Source of the DNA: Elusimicrobiales bacterium
Lineage (GTDB): Bacteria > Elusimicrobiota > Elusimicrobia > Elusimicrobiales > UBA9959
Assembly: GCA_028688015.1 (NCBI GenBank)
Contig: JAQTZB010000004.1
Coordinates: 186,001-250,000, forward strand
Length of the DNA: 64,000 nucleotides
Direction: 5' to 3'
In this document: positions 1-7,781 of the stretch, piece by piece
Layout: each line of letters opens with the position of its first letter
Position numbering within the stretch: position 1 is the stretch's first letter
Notes under the pieces: generated by a model
Database searches by the model: none
Seen by the model: the letters and a program-made list of their open reading frames with translations, nothing else
What the model was told of the DNA's origin: nothing
Program-made: the position numbers and the translations under genes

Positions 1-471
1 CATCTTGTCGGTAACGAACAGGACGGTCTTGGCGTTGAGGCCTTTGCGCAGGTCGTTGAGCCCGCTGGTCTTGGCGGCGCCGAGGTCCAGGTTCTCGATG
101 ACCAGCACGGCGCCGTCGGCGGCGCGCGCGGAGAGGGCGTCGATCAGGCCCAGGCGCAGCTTCTGCACCGGCAGGTACTGGCGGAACGAGCGCGGCTTGG
201 GGCCGAACGCGACGCCGCCCTTGCGCCAGATCGGCGAGCGGGTGGAGCCGTGGCGGGCGCGGCCGGTGCCCTTCTGCTTCCAGGGCTTCTTGCCGCCGCC
301 GGACACTTCGGAGCGGGTCTTGGTGCAGGCGGTGCCGCGGTGCTTGTTGGCCTGGTAGTGGTTCATCACCTCGTGGATGAAGAACGGGTCGGGCTTAACC
401 GAGAACAGGTTCTCGGGCAGGGCGACCTTGCCCACTTCCTGTCCCTTGAGGTTCAAAAGTTTTGTTTCCAT
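1..471 (-). CDS. rplD: 50S ribosomal protein L4 (partial, C-terminus off window)
   Basis: Primary 23S rRNA-binding protein of the large subunit; in some bacteria it also represses its own operon. The first 157 codons are present. The hallmark loop GGGKKPWKQKGTGRARHGS and the following GGVAFGPKPR are typical of L4. The ATG at 469-471 lies 15 bp after the rplC stop, so the two genes are co-transcribed in the usual L3-L4 order. The reading frame is intact to the window edge. Confidence 0.97.
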   Translation of the reverse strand, partial: METKLLNLKGQEVGKVALPENLFSVKPDPFFIHEVMNHYQANKHRGTACTKTRSEVSGGGKKPWKQKGTGRARHGSTRSPIWRKGGVAFGPKPRSFRQYLPVQKLRLGLIDALSARAADGAVLVIENLDLGAAKTSGLNDLRKGLNAKTVLFVTDKM

Positions 472-486
472 GGTTTGTCCTCTCTC

Positions 487-1275
487 TTACTTCTTGGCCG
501 CGGGCTTGGCGGCGGGCTTTTTGCCGGCGTCCTGCTTAACTTTGTTCTTGGAGACCTTGTTGGCCTTCGGGGCGGGCACTTTCTTGTTGGTCAGCGTGAT
601 ATACACGGTGCTGCCGGTCGCGCCGGGGATGCCGCTGTTCACCAGGATCAGGTTCTCCTCGGCGATCACCTTCACGATCTTGACCTTCTGCACGGAGCAG
701 GTTTCCACGCCCCAGTGGCCGGCCATGCGCTGGCCGGGCAGCACGCGGCCCAGCGAGCGGCGGGACCCCAGCGAACCGGGCGCGCGCTCGCGGTCCGAGG
801 CGCCGTGGGAGGCGGGACCGCCGCGGAAATTGTGGCGCTTCATGCCGCCGGAGAAGCCGTGGCCCTTGGTCACGCCCTGCACGTCGACGTATTCGCCCTC
901 GGCGAAGCGCTCGACGCTGGCGGTCTGGCCCTGGGCGGCGCCGGCGAGGTCGGCTACGCGGAACTCGCGCAGGTGCCTGAGCGGGGCGGAACCGAGCTTC
1001 TTGGCGAGGCCCTTCTCTGCGCCGTTGGCGCTCTTCTCTTTCTTGTGGCCGTAGCCGAGGCAGACGGCCTGATAGCCATCCTTTTCCTTGGTGCGGGTGT
1101 AGGCCACGCGGCAGGGACCTGCCTGCACGACGGTGACGGCGTGCAGGTTGCCGGCGTCGTCGAAGAGCTGGGTCATGCCCATCTTCTGGCCGACGAGAAA
1201 TTTATGAACCACGGGCAGCTGCTGCGCCTCGGGCTTGGCCTCGGGGGCCGCGTTCTCTTTATTTTCTTCTGTCAT
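487..1275 (-). CDS. rplC: 50S ribosomal protein L3
   Basis: Large-subunit assembly protein near the peptidyl transferase centre. The 262-residue product contains the L3 start motif FLVGQKMGMTQLF and the RMAGHWG region. The frame is open further upstream, but the ATG at 1273-1275 is preceded by AAGGAG at 9-nt spacing and places the L3 core after about 27 residues. The N-terminus carries an acidic, Ala/Glu-rich extension and the C-terminus a Lys/Ala-rich tail (KPAAKPAAKK), both longer than in typical L3. It is the first gene of its operon here: no rpsJ (S10) precedes it. Confidence 0.96.
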   Translation of the reverse strand: MTEENKENAAPEAKPEAQQLPVVHKFLVGQKMGMTQLFDDAGNLHAVTVVQAGPCRVAYTRTKEKDGYQAVCLGYGHKKEKSANGAEKGLAKKLGSAPLRHLREFRVADLAGAAQGQTASVERFAEGEYVDVQGVTKGHGFSGGMKRHNFRGGPASHGASDRERAPGSLGSRRSLGRVLPGQRMAGHWGVETCSVQKVKIVKVIAEENLILVNSGIPGATGSTVYITLTNKKVPAPKANKVSKNKVKQDAGKKPAAKPAAKK

Positions 1276-1306
1276 GTCAGTCCGCTCCTTGCGTCGTCTC
1301 TCCCGA

Positions 1307-1340
1307 CGGAAAACTCCCGGTTTTAACGCCGGGTTTTCCG
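1307..1340 (-). promoter_or_regulatory. rplC leader hairpin
   Basis: The arms CGGAAAAC and GTTTTCCG, extended by CCGG/CCGG with a 2-nt bulge, enclose an 8-nt loop about 30 nt before the rplC start. A second smaller hairpin (CCGGA/TCCGG ends) lies at 1371-1390. The position in the leader of a ribosomal-protein operon suggests autoregulation (inference). Confidence 0.6.
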
Positions 1341-1557
1341 CGGTTTTCAAAAGACAAACGAACAAACCGCGCCGGAACTTTTCAGCTCCGGTACTGGTCA
1401 AACAATATTTTTAGTTTCTATGATTAAGCCCGCAGGTGAAGGGAATCAAGGCCGCTTCATCTATAGGGCCGCTGTCCGTATTCTTTCGAACGCGACAGCG
1501 TAATAAAAACTGCATTTTCAAAGAAACCGCGGCGTTGCCGCGATTAACTACACGATT

Positions 1558-1586
1558 ATTATAACAAAACCCCTATATTATGTAAA
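1558..1586 (-). promoter_or_regulatory. Sigma70-type promoter for rplC operon
   Basis: On the minus strand TTTACA is followed after exactly 17 bp by TATAAT. Transcription should start near 1550, giving a leader of about 275 nt before rplC. The gene-free stretch 1276-1594 therefore holds a promoter plus a structured leader; no ORF is credible there. Confidence 0.8.
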
Positions 1587-1594
1587 GCGATTTT

Positions 1595-1972
1595 TCAAAG
1601 GGGCGAAGCGAAGGCCAGGCAGTGGCCGTCCGGGTCCAGGCAATAGGCCGCCCTGTCCCCCCAATCCCTGGGGCCCAGCGGGCTCAATTCCCTGGCTCCC
1701 GCGGCCAGCGCCCGCGCCTGAAAAGCCTCCGGATCCGGCACGGTCAGATACAGCTCAGCCCTGGGGATGCCGGCGGCTTTTTCCGGGTCAGGCAGGGAGG
1801 GCAGCAGCCTTTTTATGCCTTTTTCCGGCATTAAGCCCAGCACGCAGCCGGGGAGCAGCTCGAATTCGGTCATGCCCGGCACATCCAGCCGGGGCCCGAC
1901 AGCCAGGACCGCGGCGTAAAAAGTCCGGCTGGCCGCCTGGTCCCGGACGTAGAGTATGGTATTTAATTTCAT
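1595..1972 (-). CDS. VOC (glyoxalase/bleomycin-resistance fold) family protein
   Basis: A 125-residue protein of single VOC-module size. It starts MKLNTILYVRDQAASRTFY and ends with the family-typical DPDGHCLAFASPL. The VOC pattern of two beta-alpha-beta-beta-beta units is recognisable. Canonical metal ligands are not obvious, so a specific reaction cannot be assigned; relatives are dioxygenases, glyoxalases or binding proteins. An AT-rich stretch (TATAAT and TAGAAT within 30 bp of the ATG) probably drives it. Confidence 0.75.
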   Translation of the reverse strand: MKLNTILYVRDQAASRTFYAAVLAVGPRLDVPGMTEFELLPGCVLGLMPEKGIKRLLPSLPDPEKAAGIPRAELYLTVPDPEAFQARALAAGARELSPLGPRDWGDRAAYCLDPDGHCLAFASPL

Positions 1973-2066
1973 ATGGATATCGATTCTATATCTATATTAT
2001 AGAAAATCCCAAGATAAATAAAAAGGGCCCGGTCTTGCGGCCGGGCCCTTTTCCAGACGGAAAAAC

Positions 2067-2918
2067 TTACTTCGCCGTCTTGTTGATCCAGTCAAGCGCG
2101 AGGTTCACCTTGGAGTAAACGCCGTACTTGTTGGGGCGGGCGCAGCCCTCGCCCCAGCTCACCACGCCGGCGAGCTTCATGGACGAGCCGGTGCCGACGA
2201 TCAGCGGGCCGCCGCTGTCGCCCTGGCAGGAGTCCTTGCCGCCCTCGGGATAGCCGGCGCAGAGCATGCTGTCGGTTATGCCGTCATAGGCCGCGGAGCA
2301 GGTCGCCTTGTCGACGAAGGGCACGGTGACCTTCATCAGGATCTTGGAGACGCCGCCGCCCTCGCTGGTGGTGCCCCAGCCGGCGGTGACGAAGTCCACT
2401 TTGGAGGAGATCTCCTGGGTGTTGAGCGCTATCGGCGCGAACTTGGAATCGCCGGAGAGCTTCACCAGCGCGTAGTCGTTATCCATCGTGTTGGTGTTCC
2501 AGCCGGGGTTCTTGACGATCTCGAGAACGGTGAATTTCTCCACGCCGGCGGTGTCGGACTGGTTGTGCAGGCCGATGGTAACGCCCTTGAGGTAGCCGCC
2601 CTCGACGCAATGCGCCGCGGTCAGCACCCAGTTCTTCTTGATCAGCGAGCCGCCGCAGAAGTGGCTGCCGTAGGAGCTGCGCAGGGAGACCAGGAAGGGA
2701 AACTCGCCCTTGGTGGCCTGCACGCCGCCTACTATCTTCTCCGCGCCGAAGCGGTCGAAGGGGTTCACGCCTTCGGGCACGAGGGCCGGGCGGGCGGGAA
2801 TGTCTATAGAGGTTATCGCGGGCAGCACGCTGCCGCCGTGGGTGTCGAAGCTGATGTTCGCCGCATTTGCCGGGACCATGGCCAGTGCCAGGACCAGCGT
2901 CGCTATCGTCTTTATCAT
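2067..2918 (-). CDS. Secreted trypsin-like serine protease (S1A)
   Basis: The 283-residue preproprotein has a signal peptide (residues 1-19), a propeptide of about 40 residues, the activation site KIVGG (61-65), and a full chymotrypsin-fold domain. The catalytic triad is H103 (LTAAHC), D148 (DNDYALVKL) and S235 (GDSGGP). D229 occupies the S1-pocket position that gives Lys/Arg specificity in trypsin. Paired cysteines match animal-type disulphides. The frame is open upstream, but the ATG at 2916-2918 follows GGAGGAG and begins a clean signal peptide. It probably acts extracellularly after zymogen cleavage. Confidence 0.93.
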   Translation of the reverse strand: MIKTIATLVLALAMVPANAANISFDTHGGSVLPAITSIDIPARPALVPEGVNPFDRFGAEKIVGGVQATKGEFPFLVSLRSSYGSHFCGGSLIKKNWVLTAAHCVEGGYLKGVTIGLHNQSDTAGVEKFTVLEIVKNPGWNTNTMDNDYALVKLSGDSKFAPIALNTQEISSKVDFVTAGWGTTSEGGGVSKILMKVTVPFVDKATCSAAYDGITDSMLCAGYPEGGKDSCQGDSGGPLIVGTGSSMKLAGVVSWGEGCARPNKYGVYSKVNLALDWINKTAK

Positions 2919-3060
2919 GAACTCCTCCGCTGCGTAGGATAACTGCTTAGGTGAATTGTGCAAAATCAATTGATGGCTGTCAACAGATATTTCCCCTTTA
3001 GGCCCAGCCCGGCGTGGGCCCTTAAGCCCACAACGACGGTCAACCAGCCGCCGCGCAACG

Positions 3061-3090
3061 AAAAACCGCCGGGCCCTCCCGGCGGTCTTA
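3061..3090 (-). terminator. Terminator hairpin of the upstream V8-like protease gene
   Basis: CCGCCGGG/CCCGGCGG stem with an A5 run on the plus side, so T5 follows the stem on the minus strand, just after the stop at 3110. Confidence 0.75.
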
Positions 3091-3109
3091 CCGTTGCCGC
3101 GGTGCATGC

Positions 3110-4135
3110 TCAGGGCAGATATTTGGAGATCGCCGACATCTTGGTAACAGCCTCCCCCCTGCCTCCGTTCTGCGGCATGACGGCGGCCACGTTGCAGCCG
3201 GCCGGGGACGGCACGAAATCCTTGTCGCCCCGGACCAGGATCCCGTTTATCTGTTTGGTGCGGGCATTGAACACGGCGCTGCCGGAGTTGCCGCCGAAGG
3301 TATCGAGGTCGGCCAGGAAGAAATACTTCGGCAAGACGTCGCGCACCCTGGCACCGCCGGCCACCTTGAGCGGCAGCCCCACCGGGTGGCCGATAACGAA
3401 CAGCGGGTCCCCGGCTGCGGCCTTGCCGCCGCGGTCAACCGACAGCGGCCGGTGCCCCGTCACCTTGCGGTCCAACTGTATGAAGGCGTAATCCGGGCCG
3501 GGGCCGCCGTTAACAAGGTTATTGAACAGCAGGGAGAGCGTCCCGGAGGTAAGGTCGCGCTTGATGATGCGCTTGCAGCCGTAGACATCGGAGAGCGGCA
3601 CCGAAGCAGGCGACTCGCCGGCCCGCTTCAGCGCGAAGCCGAACAGGAACTTGGTCTCGGCGCACTTGGCCTCGTCGGTTACGCAGTGCCCCGCGGTCAT
3701 GACTATATCCTCGCCCACCAGGGCGCCGGAGCAGAAGGCCCCCACGGGCTGCTCCGCGAACCTCTCTCCGGGACAGAGGTCATGGGCGGAACCCAGCGTC
3801 ACGGTGAAGAGCGAGGCCTTGGCCCCGGAAGGCCGCACCCAGCGCGAAGACCAGAGGGAGACCACGGAATCCGCCAGCGCGCGCATCTCCGCGGGGGCGG
3901 CGTAATAATCCAGCCGGTCGTCGGCGCCGTAAATGGATTTGGTGTAATCGGCGTCAGGCAGCGGGGCCGGCGCCTCGGGGGCCGCGGCCGCCTCGGAGCC
4001 GGCGGCAAGGTCCGAATAGGCGGAGTCGGCCACCGCGTCGCGCAGGTCCGCCGGCACGTGCGCGTGCCGCGGGGTAAGCGCGGGGTAAGCGGGCAAAAGA
4101 ACAGCAAGCAGCAGGATCCCGACCCTTAATTTCAT
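3110..4135 (-). CDS. Secreted V8/glutamyl-endopeptidase-like serine protease
   Basis: A 341-residue exported protein of the trypsin-like superfamily with triad H150 (MTAGHC), D215 (PDYAFIQL) and S284 (GNSGSAVF). The active-site sequence resembles staphylococcal V8-type rather than trypsin-type enzymes. A signal peptide (1-19) is followed by an Ala/Pro-rich pro-region and the motif IYGADDRLDYY (68-78), which recurs in the paralogue at 29054-30073. Four cysteines flank the catalytic His region. The substrate is unknown. Confidence 0.88.
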   Translation of the reverse strand: MKLRVGILLLAVLLPAYPALTPRHAHVPADLRDAVADSAYSDLAAGSEAAAAPEAPAPLPDADYTKSIYGADDRLDYYAAPAEMRALADSVVSLWSSRWVRPSGAKASLFTVTLGSAHDLCPGERFAEQPVGAFCSGALVGEDIVMTAGHCVTDEAKCAETKFLFGFALKRAGESPASVPLSDVYGCKRIIKRDLTSGTLSLLFNNLVNGGPGPDYAFIQLDRKVTGHRPLSVDRGGKAAAGDPLFVIGHPVGLPLKVAGGARVRDVLPKYFFLADLDTFGGNSGSAVFNARTKQINGILVRGDKDFVPSPAGCNVAAVMPQNGGRGEAVTKMSAISKYLP

Positions 4136-4202
4136 GTATCCTCCAGAGAACCGCTTCTATATCCTAGCAGACGCCCCGCCTCCGCGCCAGCCCCCTGCGC
4201 TT

Positions 4203-4211
4203 TGCTAGAAT
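4203..4211 (+). promoter_or_regulatory. Extended -10 promoter, leaderless start
   Basis: TGCTAGAAT ends 6 bp before the ATG at 4218, with no Shine-Dalgarno sequence between. The expected transcription start falls on the start codon. Confidence 0.6.
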
Positions 4212-4217
4212 AACACT

Positions 4218-4928
4218 ATGTTGCTCCGTGTCTCCTGCGCCGCCGCCCTCGCCCTGCTGCTCTGCGCCGGGCAGGGCAAGGAAGTATCCGTGGACGAATT
4301 CCTGGAGAACCTGCCGTCCCTGCTCGATACCGCTCCGGAGCCGCCAGAGGTAACCGAAGCCCAGGTCATAGAGCTGGAAGAGGGCGACCCGGAAACCTAC
4401 GTTTTCATCCACGGCGCGAAGGCGCACCCGCCGCCCCCGGTGAACCTGGGCGGGGACGGTGTGCTGACGCTGCGGCGCCAGGACAGCCGCGAGCAGGTGA
4501 CCGCCCGCTACCGCGGCAAGGACGGCGGCTATAGCCGGCCCGAACTAGACAAGTTGCAGCGGCTGCTGCGCTGCAGCGCCACCGGCAAGGAAACCGAGAT
4601 CTCGATAAAACTCCTGGAGATACTCGATGTCGTGGAGGATAAGTCCGGCAGCAGCTACCTGGTGCTGCTGAGCGGCTACCGCTCCCCCAAATTCAACCGC
4701 AAGCTGAAGGGCGCGGCGCGCTGGAGCATGCACATGCTGGGTTGGGCCGCAGATATCCGCGTGCCCGGCCGCCCCACCGCCGAAGTGGCCGATTTCGCCA
4801 ACCGCCTCGGCGCCGGCGGCGTAGGCCACTATCCCGACGCCGGCTTCGTACACCTCGACGCCGGCCGCTCCAGGAGCTGGGAAGTAAAGCGCCCGGAGCC
4901 CAAGCCTAAAAAGGAGAAAAAGAAATGA
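4218..4928 (+). CDS. Exported YcbK/MepK-like (DUF882, M15-type) peptidase
   Basis: A 236-residue protein with a signal peptide (1-19). The C-terminal half has the zinc signature of the D-Ala-D-Ala peptidase-like M15/DUF882 fold: SMHMLGWAADI (H172, D179) and GFVHLD (H212), preceded by SGYRSP. The family cleaves or trims peptidoglycan cross-links in the periplasm. The N-terminal 100 residues are acidic and not recognised, and the tail is Lys-rich. It is the first gene of a three-gene plus-strand operon. Confidence 0.85.
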   Translation: MLLRVSCAAALALLLCAGQGKEVSVDEFLENLPSLLDTAPEPPEVTEAQVIELEEGDPETYVFIHGAKAHPPPPVNLGGDGVLTLRRQDSREQVTARYRGKDGGYSRPELDKLQRLLRCSATGKETEISIKLLEILDVVEDKSGSSYLVLLSGYRSPKFNRKLKGAARWSMHMLGWAADIRVPGRPTAEVADFANRLGAGGVGHYPDAGFVHLDAGRSRSWEVKRPEPKPKKEKKK

Positions 4929-5707
4929 AAAGGCTCTCCCTCGCCATTTTAGCCGCCTCCCTGGCCGCGGCTCCGGCCGCCGCGGCCCCGCACATCCTCG
5001 AGGCCCGCGTCACCAACGGCCGCGCAGCCTACCGGCAGACAATCCGGCTGACCGAGGGCCGGCAGGCCAGCCACGTCGGGCCCCTGAACGACAAAGAGCT
5101 GATACTCAACGCGCTGCTCTCCGGCGGCGGGGAATACGCCCTGCAATACCAGCTGGAGCTGTCCGGCGGCCGCGGCGCGCAGGGCCGCTCGATACAGGCG
5201 CAGTCCGAGGTGGCGCTGAAGCCCGGCGAGCCGCTGACGGCCCTGGAATGCGGCCCGTGGACCGTAGTACTGACCCTCGACCCTTCCAAAGCGGCGCCCG
5301 CGAAGGCCGGCAAGGCCTGGACTACAGGCGGCCTGCCCAACTACCGCCTGTCCGCCGACCTCTCCTCCGGCAGCTCGCGCCAGGTCTGCCGGCTGGTTTC
5401 CAAGGCCGGCGTCCAGGCCAACGCGGTGGATTCCACCCGGCAGGGCGAGAAGAAATACGGCTTCATTATGAACAGCCTTTTTTCCGCTTCCGGCGGGGCG
5501 TTCCGCCTGCAATACCAGCTCGAGCACAGCGCGGTGTCCGCCGGAGCGCCCTTCCAATTGCAGAACGAAGAAACCATAAAGCTGAACAAGAAAACAGCCT
5601 TTTCCGGGGAAGGCTACAGGCTGGAACTGCTGCTGGAAGGGGCCGCCCCGGAGGCCGCCAGGGGAACCTCTAAAAAAGGTTACGGCACCGTCCAGCTGCT
5701 GCAGTAG
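4925..5707 (+). CDS. Secreted hypothetical protein, duplicated beta-rich module
   Basis: 260 residues with a clear signal peptide (1-21). The start overlaps the previous stop (ATGA), so translation is probably coupled to the peptidase upstream. Two halves are similar: both contain GG(E/A)(Y/F)xLQYQLE, then a KPGEPLTA-like or KLNKKTAF-like strand and a line of hydrophobic beta strands, so it appears to be a tandem duplication of a domain of about 120 residues. No known family was recognised. Periplasmic or surface location is inferred from the signal peptide. Confidence 0.7.
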   Translation: MKRLSLAILAASLAAAPAAAAPHILEARVTNGRAAYRQTIRLTEGRQASHVGPLNDKELILNALLSGGGEYALQYQLELSGGRGAQGRSIQAQSEVALKPGEPLTALECGPWTVVLTLDPSKAAPAKAGKAWTTGGLPNYRLSADLSSGSSRQVCRLVSKAGVQANAVDSTRQGEKKYGFIMNSLFSASGGAFRLQYQLEHSAVSAGAPFQLQNEETIKLNKKTAFSGEGYRLELLLEGAAPEAARGTSKKGYGTVQLLQ

Positions 5708-5713
5708 TGTCCC

Positions 5714-6478
5714 ATGCCCGAGAAAGAGCTTTACGCCCGCCTGATAACCCCTGAAGAACTTAAAAGCTGGCTCCTCCACGAGGACGAGGAACTGCTCGCC
5801 TTCGACAAGCCGGCCGGAGTGGTCTGCCACCCGTCCAAGGCCGGGCCCTGGTCCAGCCTGGCGGGCGCCGTGCGGGAGCACTTCGGCCTGGCGGCCGCCC
5901 ACCTGGTCACGCGCCTCGACAGGGAGACCAGCGGCGTCACCGTTTTCGCCAGGGACCAGCGCGCGGCCGGCCGGCTGCAGGGCGCCATGAGCTCGCGCAA
6001 GGCCGCCAAGGAGTACCTCGCCGTGCTCACCGGCGACCTGACCGGGCCGGCGACCGTGGACCAGCCGCTAGGCCCCGACACCGCCAGCCCGGTCAAAGCG
6101 AAAACAACCGCAGTGCCCGGCGGGCAGGCGGCTGTGACTCATTTCACCCCCCTCGCGCGCGGCGGCGGCTTCACGCTGGCCCGCGCCGTCACCGAGACCG
6201 GCCGCAAGCACCAGATCCGGGCCCACGCGCAATGGCTGGGCTTCCCCCTCGCCGGCGACAAGATCTACGGCCCGGACGCCCGGCTCTTCCTGGAATTCAT
6301 CGAGACCGGCTGGACGCCGGCGCTGGAGGCGCGCCTGCTGCTGCCGCGCCAGGCGCTGCACTGCGCCCGGCTGGACCTGCGGGCCGGCGGCGCCGACCGC
6401 GTCTTCACCGCGCCCCTGCCGGCCGACCTGCGCGCCTTCTGCGCCGCCCGCGGCCTGAGCGTCCCCGACGGGCTGTAA
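5714..6478 (+). CDS. RluA-family RNA pseudouridine synthase
   Basis: Converts uridine to pseudouridine in rRNA or tRNA. The catalytic motif HLVTRLDRETSG carries the nucleophilic Asp, and the later GRKHQIRAHAQWLG and LAGDKIYG motifs are typical of RluA. At 254 residues it lacks an S4 domain. It starts 6 bp after the previous gene. A paralogue (49655-50464) shares WSSLAGAVRE and LPRQALHCA, so one copy has probably changed target. The exact RNA target cannot be read from the sequence. Confidence 0.9.
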   Translation: MPEKELYARLITPEELKSWLLHEDEELLAFDKPAGVVCHPSKAGPWSSLAGAVREHFGLAAAHLVTRLDRETSGVTVFARDQRAAGRLQGAMSSRKAAKEYLAVLTGDLTGPATVDQPLGPDTASPVKAKTTAVPGGQAAVTHFTPLARGGGFTLARAVTETGRKHQIRAHAQWLGFPLAGDKIYGPDARLFLEFIETGWTPALEARLLLPRQALHCARLDLRAGGADRVFTAPLPADLRAFCAARGLSVPDGL

Positions 6479-6489
6479 CAAAGCCGGAC

Positions 6490-6505
6490 ACAACAAATTT
6501 GTTGT
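6490..6505. repeat. Perfect 16-bp AT-rich palindrome
   Basis: ACAACAAATTTGTTGT lies between two convergent genes where other convergent pairs carry a GC-rich terminator hairpin. It could be a weak terminator or a dimeric protein-binding site. Confidence 0.4.
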
Positions 6506-6554
6506 ACGGCCAAAACGCGTTAATTTAAGGATAGCCGCCGACCAGGCAGCCGGA

Positions 6555-7760
6555 TTAGTAGAGCAGGTAGCGGCCGCGGAGCTTGTCGAAGGCGGCGCAC
6601 TGGGCGCGGAAGTCGGCCATGATCTTTTCGGGCGGGTCTTTGGACTCGAAGATGGCCTTGTAGACGTTGTTGCCGGCTATGAGCCGCAGGGCGGCCTCGT
6701 CGAAGCGGAACTCGCGGTAATAGGCGCTGTCGCGCAGGGCACAGACGGCCAGCACAAAAATGTCCATCGGCCGCACGGCGGCCCTGTCGGTTATCTCCAT
6801 ACGCACGCCGCGGCAGAGCTTGCCGGCGTAGATGTCCAGCTCGGGCCTCTTGCTCTCCACGCTGAAGCGCACGCCGGGCAGACCGGCCGCGCTGAGCGTG
6901 GCCGCCAGGCGCTCGGCGTTCAGCCAGGGCGCGCCGAACCAGAGAAAAGGCGCGTCGGTGCCGCGGCCCACGGCCATGTTGGTGGCTTCGAAGCCGCCTA
7001 TGCCGGGGTACATGATGGCGGCGTCCACGCCGCGTATATTGGGGGAAGGGTTCACCCAGGCGAGCCCCGTGTCGCCATAGAACGAGGACCGGTCCCAGCC
7101 CTGCAGTTTCACCACGCTCAGGTTTACGGCAATGTTGCGCAGGTCCTTATGCAGCAGGGCCATCTCTCCGGCCGTCATGCCATGGCGCACCGGCACGGGG
7201 AAGTAGCCGGTGAAATCCTGTATGTTCTTCGCGAGCACCGGCCCCTCCAGCACCAGGCCGCTTATGGGGTTGGGCCGGTCGAGCACGACGAAGGGGATAT
7301 TGCGCTTGCCCGCCTCCTCCATGCACAGCGCCATGGTGGTGAGATAGGTGTAGAACCTCGCGCCCACATCCTGTATGTCGAACACCAGCACATCTATGCC
7401 GGCCAGCATGGCGGAGGTGGGGCGGTGGGTTTTGCCGTAAAGGCTGTAGATGGGCAGCCCGGTGACCGGGTCGGTGGAATTGTTTATCCCTTCGCCGTCG
7501 GCGGCGTTGCCGCGGAAGCCGTGCTCCGGGCTGAAGATGGCCGCCAGCCTGGCCTTCCTGGAGGAGAACAGGGAGTCCACCCCGCTGCGCCCGGCGGCGT
7601 TCAGGCCGGTCTGGTTGGTGACCAGCCCCACGCGCTTGCCTGCGAACATCTCGAAATCAGTACTCTCCGCGGCGTCGAGCCCCGTCACCACCGCCGCGCG
7701 CGCCTGCCCCGCCCCCAGCAGCGCCGCCAGCGCGAAAGCAGTTAATTTCCCGTTAAGCAT
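6555..7760 (-). CDS. namZ: DUF1343 / NamZ-type exo-beta-N-acetylmuramidase
   Basis: A 401-residue exported protein (signal peptide 1-22) covering the whole DUF1343 family. Recognisable blocks are KRVGLVTNQTGLN, SPEHGFRG, LYGKTHRPT, FDIQDVGARFYTY and VLDRPNP. Bacillus NamZ of this family releases terminal MurNAc from wall fragments, which suggests cell-wall recycling or degradation of foreign peptidoglycan. The proposed start lies 7 bp after an extended -10 box and has no Shine-Dalgarno sequence. Confidence 0.88.
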   Translation of the reverse strand: MLNGKLTAFALAALLGAGQARAAVVTGLDAAESTDFEMFAGKRVGLVTNQTGLNAAGRSGVDSLFSSRKARLAAIFSPEHGFRGNAADGEGINNSTDPVTGLPIYSLYGKTHRPTSAMLAGIDVLVFDIQDVGARFYTYLTTMALCMEEAGKRNIPFVVLDRPNPISGLVLEGPVLAKNIQDFTGYFPVPVRHGMTAGEMALLHKDLRNIAVNLSVVKLQGWDRSSFYGDTGLAWVNPSPNIRGVDAAIMYPGIGGFEATNMAVGRGTDAPFLWFGAPWLNAERLAATLSAAGLPGVRFSVESKRPELDIYAGKLCRGVRMEITDRAAVRPMDIFVLAVCALRDSAYYREFRFDEAALRLIAGNNVYKAIFESKDPPEKIMADFRAQCAAFDKLRGRYLLY

Positions 7761-7767
7761 CCCGTTA

Positions 7768-7776
7768 ATTCTACCA
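7768..7776 (-). promoter_or_regulatory. Extended -10 promoter for namZ
   Basis: On the minus strand TGGTAGAAT lies 7 bp before the ATG at 7760, predicting a leaderless mRNA. Confidence 0.6.
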
Positions 7777-7781
7777 AATGG

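Noticed and set aside
250..1326. Long plus-strand open frames antisense to rplC
   Set aside because: High-GC shadow of a certain ribosomal protein gene; no start signals or protein-like composition.
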